A stretch of 33,774 nucleotides of DNA, taken from NCBI GenBank assembly GCA_903845345.1, contig CAIMXF010000467.1, positions 1 through 33,774 on the forward strand, written 5' to 3'. Shown here one piece after another: positions 15,646 to 22,887 of this stretch. The position numbers were made by a program, and so were the translations under genes. Position 1 is the stretch's first letter. Each line of letters begins with the position of its first letter. The notes under the pieces are model-generated. The model did no database searches and was not told the DNA's origin. It worked only from the letters and a program-made list of their open reading frames with translations. Source of the stretch: an uncultured beta proteobacterium (lineage in GTDB: Bacteria > Pseudomonadota > Gammaproteobacteria > Burkholderiales > Burkholderiaceae_C).

Positions 15646-16361
15646 GCCTGGCGCTGTCCCATGAGCCACTGCGCGACCGCGATCAGCCGCGGCCCGGGAC
15701 GGATCGGCGCCGGGTTCGTGCCGCCCGGCGCGTAATTGGGCGGCGGCAGCGCGTTGTCTGCCAGCGCGGCCAGTTCGTCGACGCGTTCGGGCGTGAGTCG
15801 GCGCGCGCGGCCGGCCAGGTGCAGGATCGCGACCTGCTGCGCGCGCGTGAGCGGCACGCGCGGCGCGAGCGGCTCGGCCTGGGGCAGCGCGCCGGCGAGC
15901 CGCACCGAGCCGGCGTGCACCACCAGCGTGCCGGCGACGATGTCGCCCAGCCGCTTGAAGTCGCTGCGCAGCAGCATCGAGAGCAGGCCGAAGGCATAGG
16001 CGATGGGCATGAAGTCGGCCACGCGCAGCAGGTTGCGGGTGACGGCCGCCGACGGCGTGATGGGCAGGCCGGTGTCCATCATCACCTGCAGGCCGAGCAC
16101 GCGCTTGCCGGGCGTCGCGGCGCCGGGCAGCAGCTCGAACACGATCGGATAGATCCATTCCAGTGCGAACAGCACGATCAGCATCACGCCCACGCCCACG
16201 CCCTTGACGGCGCCGAGCAAAGTGAACGCGACCGCCCAGACGACGAAGCGGATGAACATGTCGAGCGCGTAGGCGAGCGCACGCGGCACCGCTCCCGCAG
16301 GCCGCAGCAGGATGGCGATGCCTTCGGGCGTTTCGGCGAGGAGCGTGGTGTCGAGCGTCAA
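15642..16361 (-). CDS. RDD-family membrane protein (first gene of MoxR operon)
   Basis: A 239-residue protein with the RDD domain in residues ~20-160: 'VPRALAYALDMFIRFVVWA' supplies the R..D positions, then 'PGKRVLGLQVM' and 'FKRLGDIVAGTLVV'. Two to three membrane segments are followed by a ~75-residue Pro-rich soluble tail. RDD proteins include proposed Na+/H+ or metabolite transporters and subunits of membrane assemblies. Together with SpoIIM and MoxR it marks a recurrent but uncharacterised cluster. The start is TTG at 16361; I find no ATG or GTG near the conserved N terminus (LLAETPEGIAILLRPAG) and no strong ribosome binding site. It is 22 nt downstream of the truncated RDD gene, so the operon promoter may lie further up. 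Confidence 0.83.
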   Translation of the reverse strand: MTLDTTLLAETPEGIAILLRPAGAVPRALAYALDMFIRFVVWAVAFTLLGAVKGVGVGVMLIVLFALEWIYPIVFELLPGAATPGKRVLGLQVMMDTGLPITPSAAVTRNLLRVADFMPIAYAFGLLSMLLRSDFKRLGDIVAGTLVVHAGSVRLAGALPQAEPLAPRVPLTRAQQVAILHLAGRARRLTPERVDELAALADNALPPPNYAPGGTNPAPIRPGPRLIAVAQWLMGQRQA

Positions 16362-16383
16362 GGAACGAACGGGACTCGCCGGC

Positions 16384-16752
16384 TCAGAAGCTGATCGTGC
16401 GCAGGTCTGCGCCGGCGTACCCGTGGTCGCCGTTCAGGGTGGCCTTCGCCGACGACGACGCGGTGACCACCTTCGTGTCCGCGATGTCGTCGTGCAGGCA
16501 GCGGCACGGGTGGCGGAAGATCGGCAGCGGATCGATCGACGCGACGACGTTGCCGACGAACGGGATGCAGCCGACGACGGCCCGCGGCAGCCAGCGCTGG
16601 AAGACGAAGCGGCTGCCGTAATGCCCGCGCCGCATTTCGGCGATGAAGCGGGCCCCGCGTGCCGCATCGATCATGCGGGCGTCGCTGTCGTGCTGCGCCT
16701 CGACGTCCGTGCGCGGCGGCGCGAAACGGTTCTGTGCAATGGCACCGGACAT
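16384..16752 (-). CDS. RDD-related protein with deleted core
   Basis: A 122-residue protein whose ends match the neighbouring full-length RDD protein (16954-17532) but whose middle is missing. Shared N terminus: 'NRFAPP' (8-13). Shared C terminus: 'IPFVGNVVASIDPLPIFR' (63-80) against 'IPLLGALYVLIDMLLIFR', and 'CLHDDIADTKVVTASSS' (85-101) against 'CLHDNIADTIVVTASSS'. The R-D-D region and the 'GTLGKKLMGL' segment of the paralogue have no counterpart, so only one hydrophobic stretch remains. It is either a decayed duplicate or a small membrane protein kept for its C-terminal motif. The frame is intact and GGGAG lies about 9 nt before the ATG at 16752, which argues for expression. Confidence 0.7.
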   Translation of the reverse strand: MSGAIAQNRFAPPRTDVEAQHDSDARMIDAARGARFIAEMRRGHYGSRFVFQRWLPRAVVGCIPFVGNVVASIDPLPIFRHPCRCLHDDIADTKVVTASSSAKATLNGDHGYAGADLRTISF

Positions 16753-16953
16753 CGTCCGTTCTCCCTCTTTCGACCCTTGAATCCGGCGACGTCGTTGCGT
16801 GCCTGGCGGAATGCGCGCATCGTACCGCGCGCGCCGCCCCGGCCATGCAGGCATCCCCCCGAAGAGGGAGTGACCGAAATCACGACGGCGGCGCCTGCCG
16901 TCGCCGCATGCGCCGACCCGGCAACGCGGCGCGTCGCCGGCGCCCCGGGCAGC

Positions 16954-17532
16954 TCAGCGCGCCTTCGAGGCCTCGAGGCTCGCGTTCGTCGACGACGACG
17001 CGGTGACGACGATCGTGTCGGCGATGTTGTCGTGCAGGCACTGGCGCGAGTCGCGGAAGATCAGCAGCATGTCGATCAGCACGTACAGCGCGCCCAGCAG
17101 CGGGATGAAGCCCGGGATGACGCAGACGCCGCCGCGGACGAAGAACAGGCGCACCCACCCGGCGCGGCTGCCGTCGGCGCGCACGATGCGCAGGCCCATC
17201 AGCTTCTTGCCCAGCGTGCCGCCGAACGCGTGCAGCGACCACGCCTGCACCACGCCCGCGACGAGGTAGCCGGGGATCATGGCGCCGAACATCCGGCCCA
17301 TGTTGCTGAACATCTCGGCGGGCGATGCGGGATCGGCCGGTGCCAGGAGGCTCATGCGGCCGAAGACGAAGAACAGCGGCCAGACGATCAGGCTGACGAT
17401 CAGGCCGTCGAGGATCGCGGCCACGAGCCGCTGCCCGCGTCCCGCGAGCACGGGGCCGTCGCCCAGGCTGCCGGGTTCGACCAGGAGGGCCTTGGGCGGC
17501 GCGAAACGGTTGTTGTCGGGGAAGTCGGTCAT
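16954..17532 (-). CDS. RDD-family membrane protein
   Basis: A 192-residue protein with a complete RDD domain: 'GRGQRLVAAILDGLIVSLIVW' (31-51) carries the first Arg and Asp, 'GTLGKKLMGLRIVRADGSRAG' (105-125) the central motif, and 'LIDMLLIFRDSRQCLHDNIADT' (152-173) the final Asp motif with the usual D-x(n)-CLHD ending. Three membrane segments (about 38-60, 83-104, 132-157). The N-terminal 'NNRFAPP' resembles the N-P-Y-A-A-P start found on many proteobacterial RDD proteins. The substrate is unknown. It precedes the truncated paralogue by about 200 nt on the same strand, consistent with tandem duplication. Confidence 0.87.
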   Translation of the reverse strand: MTDFPDNNRFAPPKALLVEPGSLGDGPVLAGRGQRLVAAILDGLIVSLIVWPLFFVFGRMSLLAPADPASPAEMFSNMGRMFGAMIPGYLVAGVVQAWSLHAFGGTLGKKLMGLRIVRADGSRAGWVRLFFVRGGVCVIPGFIPLLGALYVLIDMLLIFRDSRQCLHDNIADTIVVTASSSTNASLEASKAR

Positions 17533-17738
17533 GGTGTGCTCGGGTAGGAGTGACTCGTGCGCCGGCGGCGGCGCAGTCCCCGCACGACGAACCGCACGAT
17601 GACCAGGCCCTCCCCAGGCGCGCCGCGGCGCATCGTTCGCGCGTGCCGCCGTCTGGCGAGCCGATGCTAACCGGCGTAGGGCGCTGCGCTCCTCAGGGTC
17701 TCGCCTGAGCCACCCCTGAATGAAGTCGCCGGCCGGTG

Positions 17739-17752
17739 CGCCCCCGGGGGCG
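17739..17752. terminator. Perfect GC palindrome at the guaC stop codon
   Basis: CGCCCCCGGGGGCG is a perfect 14-nt palindrome directly abutting the guaC stop codon (17753-17755). It could form a short hairpin, but no T-run follows. It may be an atypical terminator, a 3' stabiliser or part of a dispersed repeat. The rest of the 220-nt gap up to 17533 shows nothing else. Confidence 0.3.
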
Positions 17753-18730
17753 TCACATGAACAGGTGCTCGCCCGCGTTCTCGCCGCCCAGCACGACGTA
17801 GTTGACCTTGCGGATGTCGGTCGCGCAGCGGCCGCCCGCGTACGAGATCGAGCTCTGCAGGTCTTCCTGCATCTCGCGCAGCGTGTCGGCCAGCCGGCCC
17901 TTGATCGGCTCGAGGATGCGCTTGCCTTCGACGTGGCGGTACTCGCCCTTGTTGAAGTCGGACGCGCTGCCGTAGTACTCCTTGTAGAGCTTGCCGTCGA
18001 CCTCCACCGTCTGCCCCGGGCTTTCCTCGTGGCCGGCGAACAGCGAACCGATCATCACCATCGTCGCGCCGAAGCGCAGGCTCTTGGCGATGTCGCCGTT
18101 GTGGCGGATGCCGCCGTCCGCGATGATGGGCCGGGTGGCCACGCGCGCGCACCACTTCAGCGCCGACAGCTGCCAGCCGCCGGTGCCGAAGCCCGTCTTC
18201 AGCCGCGTGATGCAGACCTTGCCGGGGCCGACGCCGATCTTGGTCGCGTCGGCGCCCCAGTTCTCGAGGTCGATCACGGCCTCCGGCGTGCCGACGTTGC
18301 CCGCGATGACGAACGCCTTCGGCAGCTTCTGCTTGATGTGGGCGATCATCTTGCGCACGCTCTCCGCGTGGCCGTGCGCGATGTCGATGGTGACGTAGTC
18401 GGCCCCGACGCCGGTCCCGGCGAGGCGGTCGATGACGGCATAGTCCTCGGCCTTCACGCCGGCGCTGATCGACACGACCAGGCCCTTGTCGCGCATCGTC
18501 TTGGCGAAGGCGACGGTGTCGAGGTCGAACCGGTGCATCACGTAGAAGAAGCCGTTGCTCGCCAGGAACTCGGCGATCGGCACGTCCAGCACCGTCTTCA
18601 TGTTGGCGGGCACCACCGGCAGCCTGAAGCGGTGCGGACCGAACTCGATCGAGGTGTCGCATTCGCTGCGGCTCTCGACGACGCACTTGCGCGGCAGCAG
18701 CAGGATGTTGTCGTAGTCGAAGATTTCCAT
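17753..18730 (-). CDS. guaC: GMP reductase
   Basis: A 325-residue TIM-barrel enzyme that converts GMP to IMP with NADPH, releasing ammonia, for purine interconversion in the cytoplasm. The active-site loop reads '[20 protein letters not shown]', with the catalytic cysteine near residue 173. The following '[18 protein letters not shown]' is the phosphate-binding region shared with IMP dehydrogenase. No CBS domains are present. The combination '[18 protein letters not shown]' and the length identify GMP reductase (the GuaC subtype typified by Bacillus) rather than GuaB. AAGGAA lies 6 nt before the ATG at 18730. It is 18 nt downstream of a secreted-protein gene in the same direction. Confidence 0.95.
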   Translation of the reverse strand: MEIFDYDNILLLPRKCVVESRSECDTSIEFGPHRFRLPVVPANMKTVLDVPIAEFLASNGFFYVMHRFDLDTVAFAKTMRDKGLVVSISAGVKAEDYAVIDRLAGTGVGADYVTIDIAHGHAESVRKMIAHIKQKLPKAFVIAGNVGTPEAVIDLENWGADATKIGVGPGKVCITRLKTGFGTGGWQLSALKWCARVATRPIIADGGIRHNGDIAKSLRFGATMVMIGSLFAGHEESPGQTVEVDGKLYKEYYGSASDFNKGEYRHVEGKRILEPIKGRLADTLREMQEDLQSSISYAGGRCATDIRKVNYVVLGGENAGEHLFM

Positions 18731-18748
18731 GATCGTTCCTTGAGTCTT

Positions 18749-19507
18749 CTATTTCGGATCGGCGCAGCGGTCGGTGGCGATCTGCGTGATGCGGCCGTCG
18801 GCGTTCTCGATCCACGCGGTGGCGACGAGGTTCTCTGCGTGCGCATTCTCGGGCCAGCGCAGTCCGTACAACGGCGCCACGGCATTCTTCGCGCCGGGTC
18901 CGGCGGGCAGTGCCAGCGGGCCCACCAGCACGCGCACGAGGCGGCGCGGGACGACGGTGTCGCGCACGCCCACGGGGATCAGCTCGACCAGCGCCACCCA
19001 ACCGGTGCTGCCCGCGGGCCAGACGCCCGTCGCATGCATCTGCACGCCCATGTAGCCCGAATGCGGCAGGCTCGAGTGCACGTAGAAGCGGCGCTTCGCG
19101 GACGGCGCCTCGAGCACGGTGCGGGCGTCGAACGCGGACGGCGGCGTGGCGAGCGTCGCGGGTAGGCCGGCGCCCAGGCGCGCGAGGCGGTCGCCGGCCT
19201 CGGACAGTGCGCCCGGCGCCATGACCGCGTCGTCGGCGGCCGGGGCGATCCAGTCCAGCGACCATTCGGTGGCGCCGACCGGCCCCGCGCCCGCCGCGGG
19301 CGGCGCGGCCTTCCAGCAATCCATGCAGTCGGCGCTCATGAAGTGTTCCACCACGGCGGTGGCATGCGCCGGGCATTCGAAGGCGATGCCCCGATGCTTC
19401 GGCGGCGCGGCCAGCGCGAGCGTGGAGGCGAGCGATCCGAGCCCGGCTGCCGCCAGGCAAAGAAACCTGGAGCGACGGGGCCGGGAAACTAGAATAGGTG
19501 GATGCAT
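18749..19507 (-). CDS. Secreted protein with CxxC motif, function unknown
   Basis: A 252-residue protein. Residues 1-30 form a signal peptide (Arg-rich start, then 'FLCLAAAGLGSLASTLALAA'). Near the mature N terminus, 'AVVEHFMSADCMDCWKAAP' recalls the 'VELFTSQGCSSCP' start of DUF1223/thioredoxin-like proteins, so a thiol-redox or metal-binding role is possible. The rest ('RRFYVHSSLPHSGYMGVQMH', 'GWVALVELIPVGVRDTVVPR') is not a family I can name. The ATG at 19507 is chosen, with CAGAAT 7 nt upstream; ATG 19516 is an alternative. Its 5' end overlaps the divergent uvrD gene. It forms a likely operon with guaC. Confidence 0.7.
   Translation of the reverse strand: MHPPILVSRPRRSRFLCLAAAGLGSLASTLALAAPPKHRGIAFECPAHATAVVEHFMSADCMDCWKAAPPAAGAGPVGATEWSLDWIAPAADDAVMAPGALSEAGDRLARLGAGLPATLATPPSAFDARTVLEAPSAKRRFYVHSSLPHSGYMGVQMHATGVWPAGSTGWVALVELIPVGVRDTVVPRRLVRVLVGPLALPAGPGAKNAVAPLYGLRWPENAHAENLVATAWIENADGRITQIATDRCADPK
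19490..19495 (+). promoter_or_regulatory. uvrD: -10 element TAGAAT, 6 nt before uvrD ATG
   Basis: TAGAAT, then six bases (AGGTGG), then the uvrD ATG at 19502. A CTGGAG at 19467-19472 is a poor -35 at 17-nt spacing. The start point would fall at or next to the A of ATG, giving a leaderless mRNA. AGGTGG touches the ATG and is too close to act as a normal ribosome binding site. Confidence 0.5.
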
Positions 19508-21895
19508 ATCCAGCATTCTGACGCCGAACCCGAAGCCCCGACGACCGACCGGTTGCTGCGCGGCCTCAACGACGAGCAACTCGCCGCGGTGACGCTGCCC
19601 GCGCGGCCCGCGCTGATCCTGGCCGGCGCCGGCTCGGGCAAGACGCGCGTGCTCACCACGCGCATCGCCTGGCTGCTGCAGACGGGGCAGGTGTCGCCGG
19701 GCGGCCTGATGGCCGTCACGTTCACCAACAAGGCCTCGAAGGAGATGCAGGCGCGGCTGTCGGCGATGCTGCCGATCAACGTGCGCGGCATGTGGATCGG
19801 CACCTTCCACGGCCTGTGCAACCGCTTCCTGCGCGCGCACTGGAAGCTGGCCGGCCTGCCGCAGGGCTTCCAGATCCTCGACACGGCCGATTCGCTGTCG
19901 GCGGTCAAGCGCATCATCAAGGCGATGCAGCTCGACGAGGAGCGCTTCGTCCCCAAGCAGGTGAGCTGGTTCATCGCCGGCGCCAAGGAAGACGGGCTGC
20001 GTGCGAAGGACGTCCAGATCCACGACGGCCAGACCCAGAAGCTCGCCGAGATCTACAAGGCCTACGAGGACCAGTGCCTGCGCGAGGGTGTGGTCGACTT
20101 CGCCGAACTGCTGCTGCGCGCCTACGAGCTGATGCGCGACAACGAGGCGCTGCGCGAGCACTACCGGCATCGCTTCCAGCACATCCTCGTCGACGAGTTC
20201 CAGGACACCAACCGCCTGCAGTACGCCTGGCTCAAGATGTTCGCGGGCCCGCGCGGCGCGGTGTTCGCGGTGGGCGACGACGACCAGAGCATCTACGGAT
20301 TTCGCGGCGCGCTGGTGGGCAACATGGCCGACTTCGAGCGCGAGTTCCACGTCGACAAGGTCATCAAGCTGGAGCAGAACTACCGCAGCTTCGGCAACAT
20401 CCTCGACGCCGCGAACCACCTGATCGACAAGAATTCGAAGCGCCTGGGCAAGAACCTGCGCACCGACCAGGGCCCGGGCGAGCCGGTGCGCATCTTCGAG
20501 TCGACGAGCGACTTCGCCGAGGCGCAGTGGTTTCTCGAGGAGGCGCAGCAGCTGCACCGCGCCGGCACCGCGCGCTCCGAGATCGCGGTGCTCTATCGCA
20601 GCAACGCGCAGTCGCGCGTGATCGAGTCGGCGCTGTTCAACGCCGGCATACCGTACCGTGTATACGGCGGACTGCGCTTCTTCGAGCGCGCCGAGGTCAA
20701 GCACGCGCTGTCGTACCTGAGGCTGGTCGAGAACCCGAACGACGACACGAGCTTCCTGCGCGTCGTCAATTTCCCCGCGCGAGGCATCGGCGCTCGAACG
20801 ATCGAATTGCTGCAGGATTCCGCTCGCCAGTCGGGTCGCAGCCTGTTCCAGAGCGTTGGTGGCGTTGCTGGCAAGGGCGGAACGAACCTGACCGCGTTCA
20901 CGAGCCTGATCGACCGCATGCGCGAGGCCACGCGCGGCCTCACGCTGCGCGACATCATCGAGCACATGCTGGCCGAGACCGGCCTGATCGACTTCTACCG
21001 CGCCGACAAGGAGGGCGCCGACCGCGTCGAGAATCTCGAGGAACTGATGAACGCCGCCGAGGCCTTCGTCACGCAGGAGGGTTTCGGCCGCGACGCGGTG
21101 GCGCTGCCGGTCGACGAACTCGCGCCGGGCACGCTGGCGTCGCGCACCGTCTCGCGCGACGTCCCGGGCATCGTGCTCGATGCGCCCGTCGCGCCCGATG
21201 CCGAGACCGGCGAGATCATGTCGCCGCTGGCCGCTTTCCTCACGCACGCGTCGCTCGAAGCCGGCGACAACCAGGCCCAGGCCGGCCAGGACGCGATCCA
21301 GCTGATGACCATCCACTCGGCCAAGGGCCTGGAGTTCGACTCGGTCTTCATCACCGGCCTCGAGGAAGGCCTGTTCCCGCACGAGAACTCGCTGCAGTCC
21401 AGCGACGGCCTCGAGGAGGAGCGCCGGCTGATGTACGTGGCGATCACGCGCGCGCGCAAGCGCCTGTACCTGAGCTTCAGCCAGACGAGGCTGCTGCACG
21501 GCCAGACGCGCTACAACGTCAAGAGCCGCTTCGTCGACGAACTGCCCGAGGCCAACGTGCGCTGGCTCACGCCGCGCAACCAGGCCTTCGGCTCGGGCTA
21601 CGCCCGCGAATACAAGCAGGCGTGGGAGCGCGGCACCGGGCTCGGCTCGATGATCGGCGCCGGGCGCGTCGAATCGTCGCCGGTGCCCAAGGCGATGCAG
21701 GAAAGCCGCTCGGCCACGAGCAGCAGCGGCCAGCCGCTGCGCCAGGGCCAGTCCGTCTTCCACAACAAGTTCGGCGAGGGCGTGATCATGACCCTCGAAG
21801 GCAGCGGCGAGGAGGCGCGTGCGCAGGTCAACTTCGGGCGCCACGGGATGAAGTGGCTGGCGTTGTCGGTGGCCAAGCTGACGCCGGTGGACTGA
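19502..21895 (+). CDS. uvrD: DNA helicase II (UvrD/Rep superfamily 1A)
   Basis: A 797-residue 3'-5' helicase for nucleotide-excision and mismatch repair. The motifs run in order: Walker A AGAGSGKT (41-48), 'GTFHGLCNRFLR' (motif Ib area), DEFQDT (Walker B, Asp231-Glu232 within 'LVDEFQDTNRLQ'), 'GDDDQSIYGFRGA' (III), 'LEQNYRSF' (IV), 'TIHSAKGLEFDSVFITGLEEG' region (V) and 'YVAITRARKRLYLS' (VI). The C terminus carries the Tudor-like module of UvrD/PcrA ('GQSVFHNKFGEGVIMTLEG'). Length and this module fit UvrD rather than Rep. A stretch around 20640-20880 has slightly more A/T-ending codons than its flanks. The 5' end overlaps the divergent secreted-protein gene by 6 nt. Confidence 0.95.
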   Translation: MHIQHSDAEPEAPTTDRLLRGLNDEQLAAVTLPARPALILAGAGSGKTRVLTTRIAWLLQTGQVSPGGLMAVTFTNKASKEMQARLSAMLPINVRGMWIGTFHGLCNRFLRAHWKLAGLPQGFQILDTADSLSAVKRIIKAMQLDEERFVPKQVSWFIAGAKEDGLRAKDVQIHDGQTQKLAEIYKAYEDQCLREGVVDFAELLLRAYELMRDNEALREHYRHRFQHILVDEFQDTNRLQYAWLKMFAGPRGAVFAVGDDDQSIYGFRGALVGNMADFEREFHVDKVIKLEQNYRSFGNILDAANHLIDKNSKRLGKNLRTDQGPGEPVRIFESTSDFAEAQWFLEEAQQLHRAGTARSEIAVLYRSNAQSRVIESALFNAGIPYRVYGGLRFFERAEVKHALSYLRLVENPNDDTSFLRVVNFPARGIGARTIELLQDSARQSGRSLFQSVGGVAGKGGTNLTAFTSLIDRMREATRGLTLRDIIEHMLAETGLIDFYRADKEGADRVENLEELMNAAEAFVTQEGFGRDAVALPVDELAPGTLASRTVSRDVPGIVLDAPVAPDAETGEIMSPLAAFLTHASLEAGDNQAQAGQDAIQLMTIHSAKGLEFDSVFITGLEEGLFPHENSLQSSDGLEEERRLMYVAITRARKRLYLSFSQTRLLHGQTRYNVKSRFVDELPEANVRWLTPRNQAFGSGYAREYKQAWERGTGLGSMIGAGRVESSPVPKAMQESRSATSSSGQPLRQGQSVFHNKFGEGVIMTLEGSGEEARAQVNFGRHGMKWLALSVAKLTPVD

Positions 21896-21944
21896 AGACA
21901 AGGCAGGCGCGCGGCGCGACCCGCCAACCGCGCGTGCCTTTGGC

Positions 21945-21950
21945 TATGCT
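21945..21950 (+). promoter_or_regulatory. -10-like TATGCT, 6 nt before GNAT ATG
   Basis: TATGCT, then six bases (CGGCGC), then ATG 21957, in the 61-nt gap after uvrD. No ribosome binding site is visible in those six bases. Same geometry as at five other starts in this window. Confidence 0.4.
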
Positions 21951-21956
21951 CGGCGC

Positions 21957-22886
21957 ATGACGCCCATCTTCGACGCGAACGTCCGCCTCGTCGCCTTCTT
22001 CGACGGCACCTACCTGTTCGACCTGGCCAACGAGTGGATCGCCTTTTACGATCGCGGCCACGTGTTCGCCGCGAGCGGGCGCTGGCTCGGGCCCTTGCAG
22101 GCGGGCACGTTCCTCGACCTCGACGGCAAGGCCGTGGCCTGGCTCGCCGATGCGCGGCCGATGACGGGCGCGAAGCCCTCGCCGCCGATGAATTCGAAGC
22201 GGCCGTTGCCGCCCAAGCGTCCGTTGCGCCCGCGCACGCCGATGTCGCCTCCGGCGCCGATGCAGCCCGGCGGCGGCTGGTCGACGCTGAGCTGGGCGCA
22301 ATGGAGGGGCCTCGAGCCCGTCGCCGAGGAGGCGCGCGTGGACGCCGCCGGCCTGCCCATCGAGCCGTTCGCCGACTCGGACTTCGGCGACTTCTTCCGC
22401 TACCTCGGCGGGCAGATCGCCGAGAACGGGCGCGACGGCGCCTGGTTCATGCCGCTGGCGCCCACCGACGCGGGCATCCCGGAGGCGAAACGGCAGTCGT
22501 TCCGCAACGGCTTCGCCACGCCCTTGTTCGAGGCCGGCTGGCGCCGCGGCTGGCTCGCGCGTGACGCGCGCGGGGCGGTCGCCGGCCACATCGACCTGCG
22601 CGCGCATCCCGACGCGTTCACCGGCCACCGCTGCCTGCTGGGCATGGGCGTGCGCCGCGACGTCCGCCGCGCCGGCCTGGCCACGCGCCTGCTCGCCGAG
22701 GCCACGCGCTGGGCATCGACCCAGGGGCTGAAGTGGATCGACCTGCAGGTTCTGTCGGCCAACGAACCTGCCGTGGCGTTCTACCGGCGCGAAGGCTTCC
22801 AGATGCAGGGCGGCCGCCCGGACATGTTCGTCGTCGACGGCGTGTCGCTGGGCGAGCTCTGGATGGCCCGCAAGGTCGCGCCCTGA
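21957..22886 (+). CDS. 4-fold beta-flower/GNAT acetyltransferase fusion
   Basis: A 309-residue two-domain protein. Residues 1-70 show short repeated beta units ('LVAFFDGTYLFDLANEWIAF', 'HVFAASGRWLGPLQAGTFLD', 'LDGKAVAWLADA') matching the 4-fold beta-flower pattern, thought to bind ligands or partners. Residues ~74-105 are a Pro-rich linker. Residues ~140-309 are a GNAT domain with acetyl-CoA motif A 'GMGVRRDVRRAGLATRLL' (RxxGxA present) and the typical end 'NEPAVAFYRREGFQMQG'. The acceptor substrate is unknown. It follows uvrD by 61 nt and converges on the hydroxylase gene with one base between stops. Fold naming of the N-terminal domain is from memory; the GNAT assignment is firm. Confidence 0.8.
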   Translation: MTPIFDANVRLVAFFDGTYLFDLANEWIAFYDRGHVFAASGRWLGPLQAGTFLDLDGKAVAWLADARPMTGAKPSPPMNSKRPLPPKRPLRPRTPMSPPAPMQPGGGWSTLSWAQWRGLEPVAEEARVDAAGLPIEPFADSDFGDFFRYLGGQIAENGRDGAWFMPLAPTDAGIPEAKRQSFRNGFATPLFEAGWRRGWLARDARGAVAGHIDLRAHPDAFTGHRCLLGMGVRRDVRRAGLATRLLAEATRWASTQGLKWIDLQVLSANEPAVAFYRREGFQMQGGRPDMFVVDGVSLGELWMARKVAP

Positions 22887-22887
22887 C

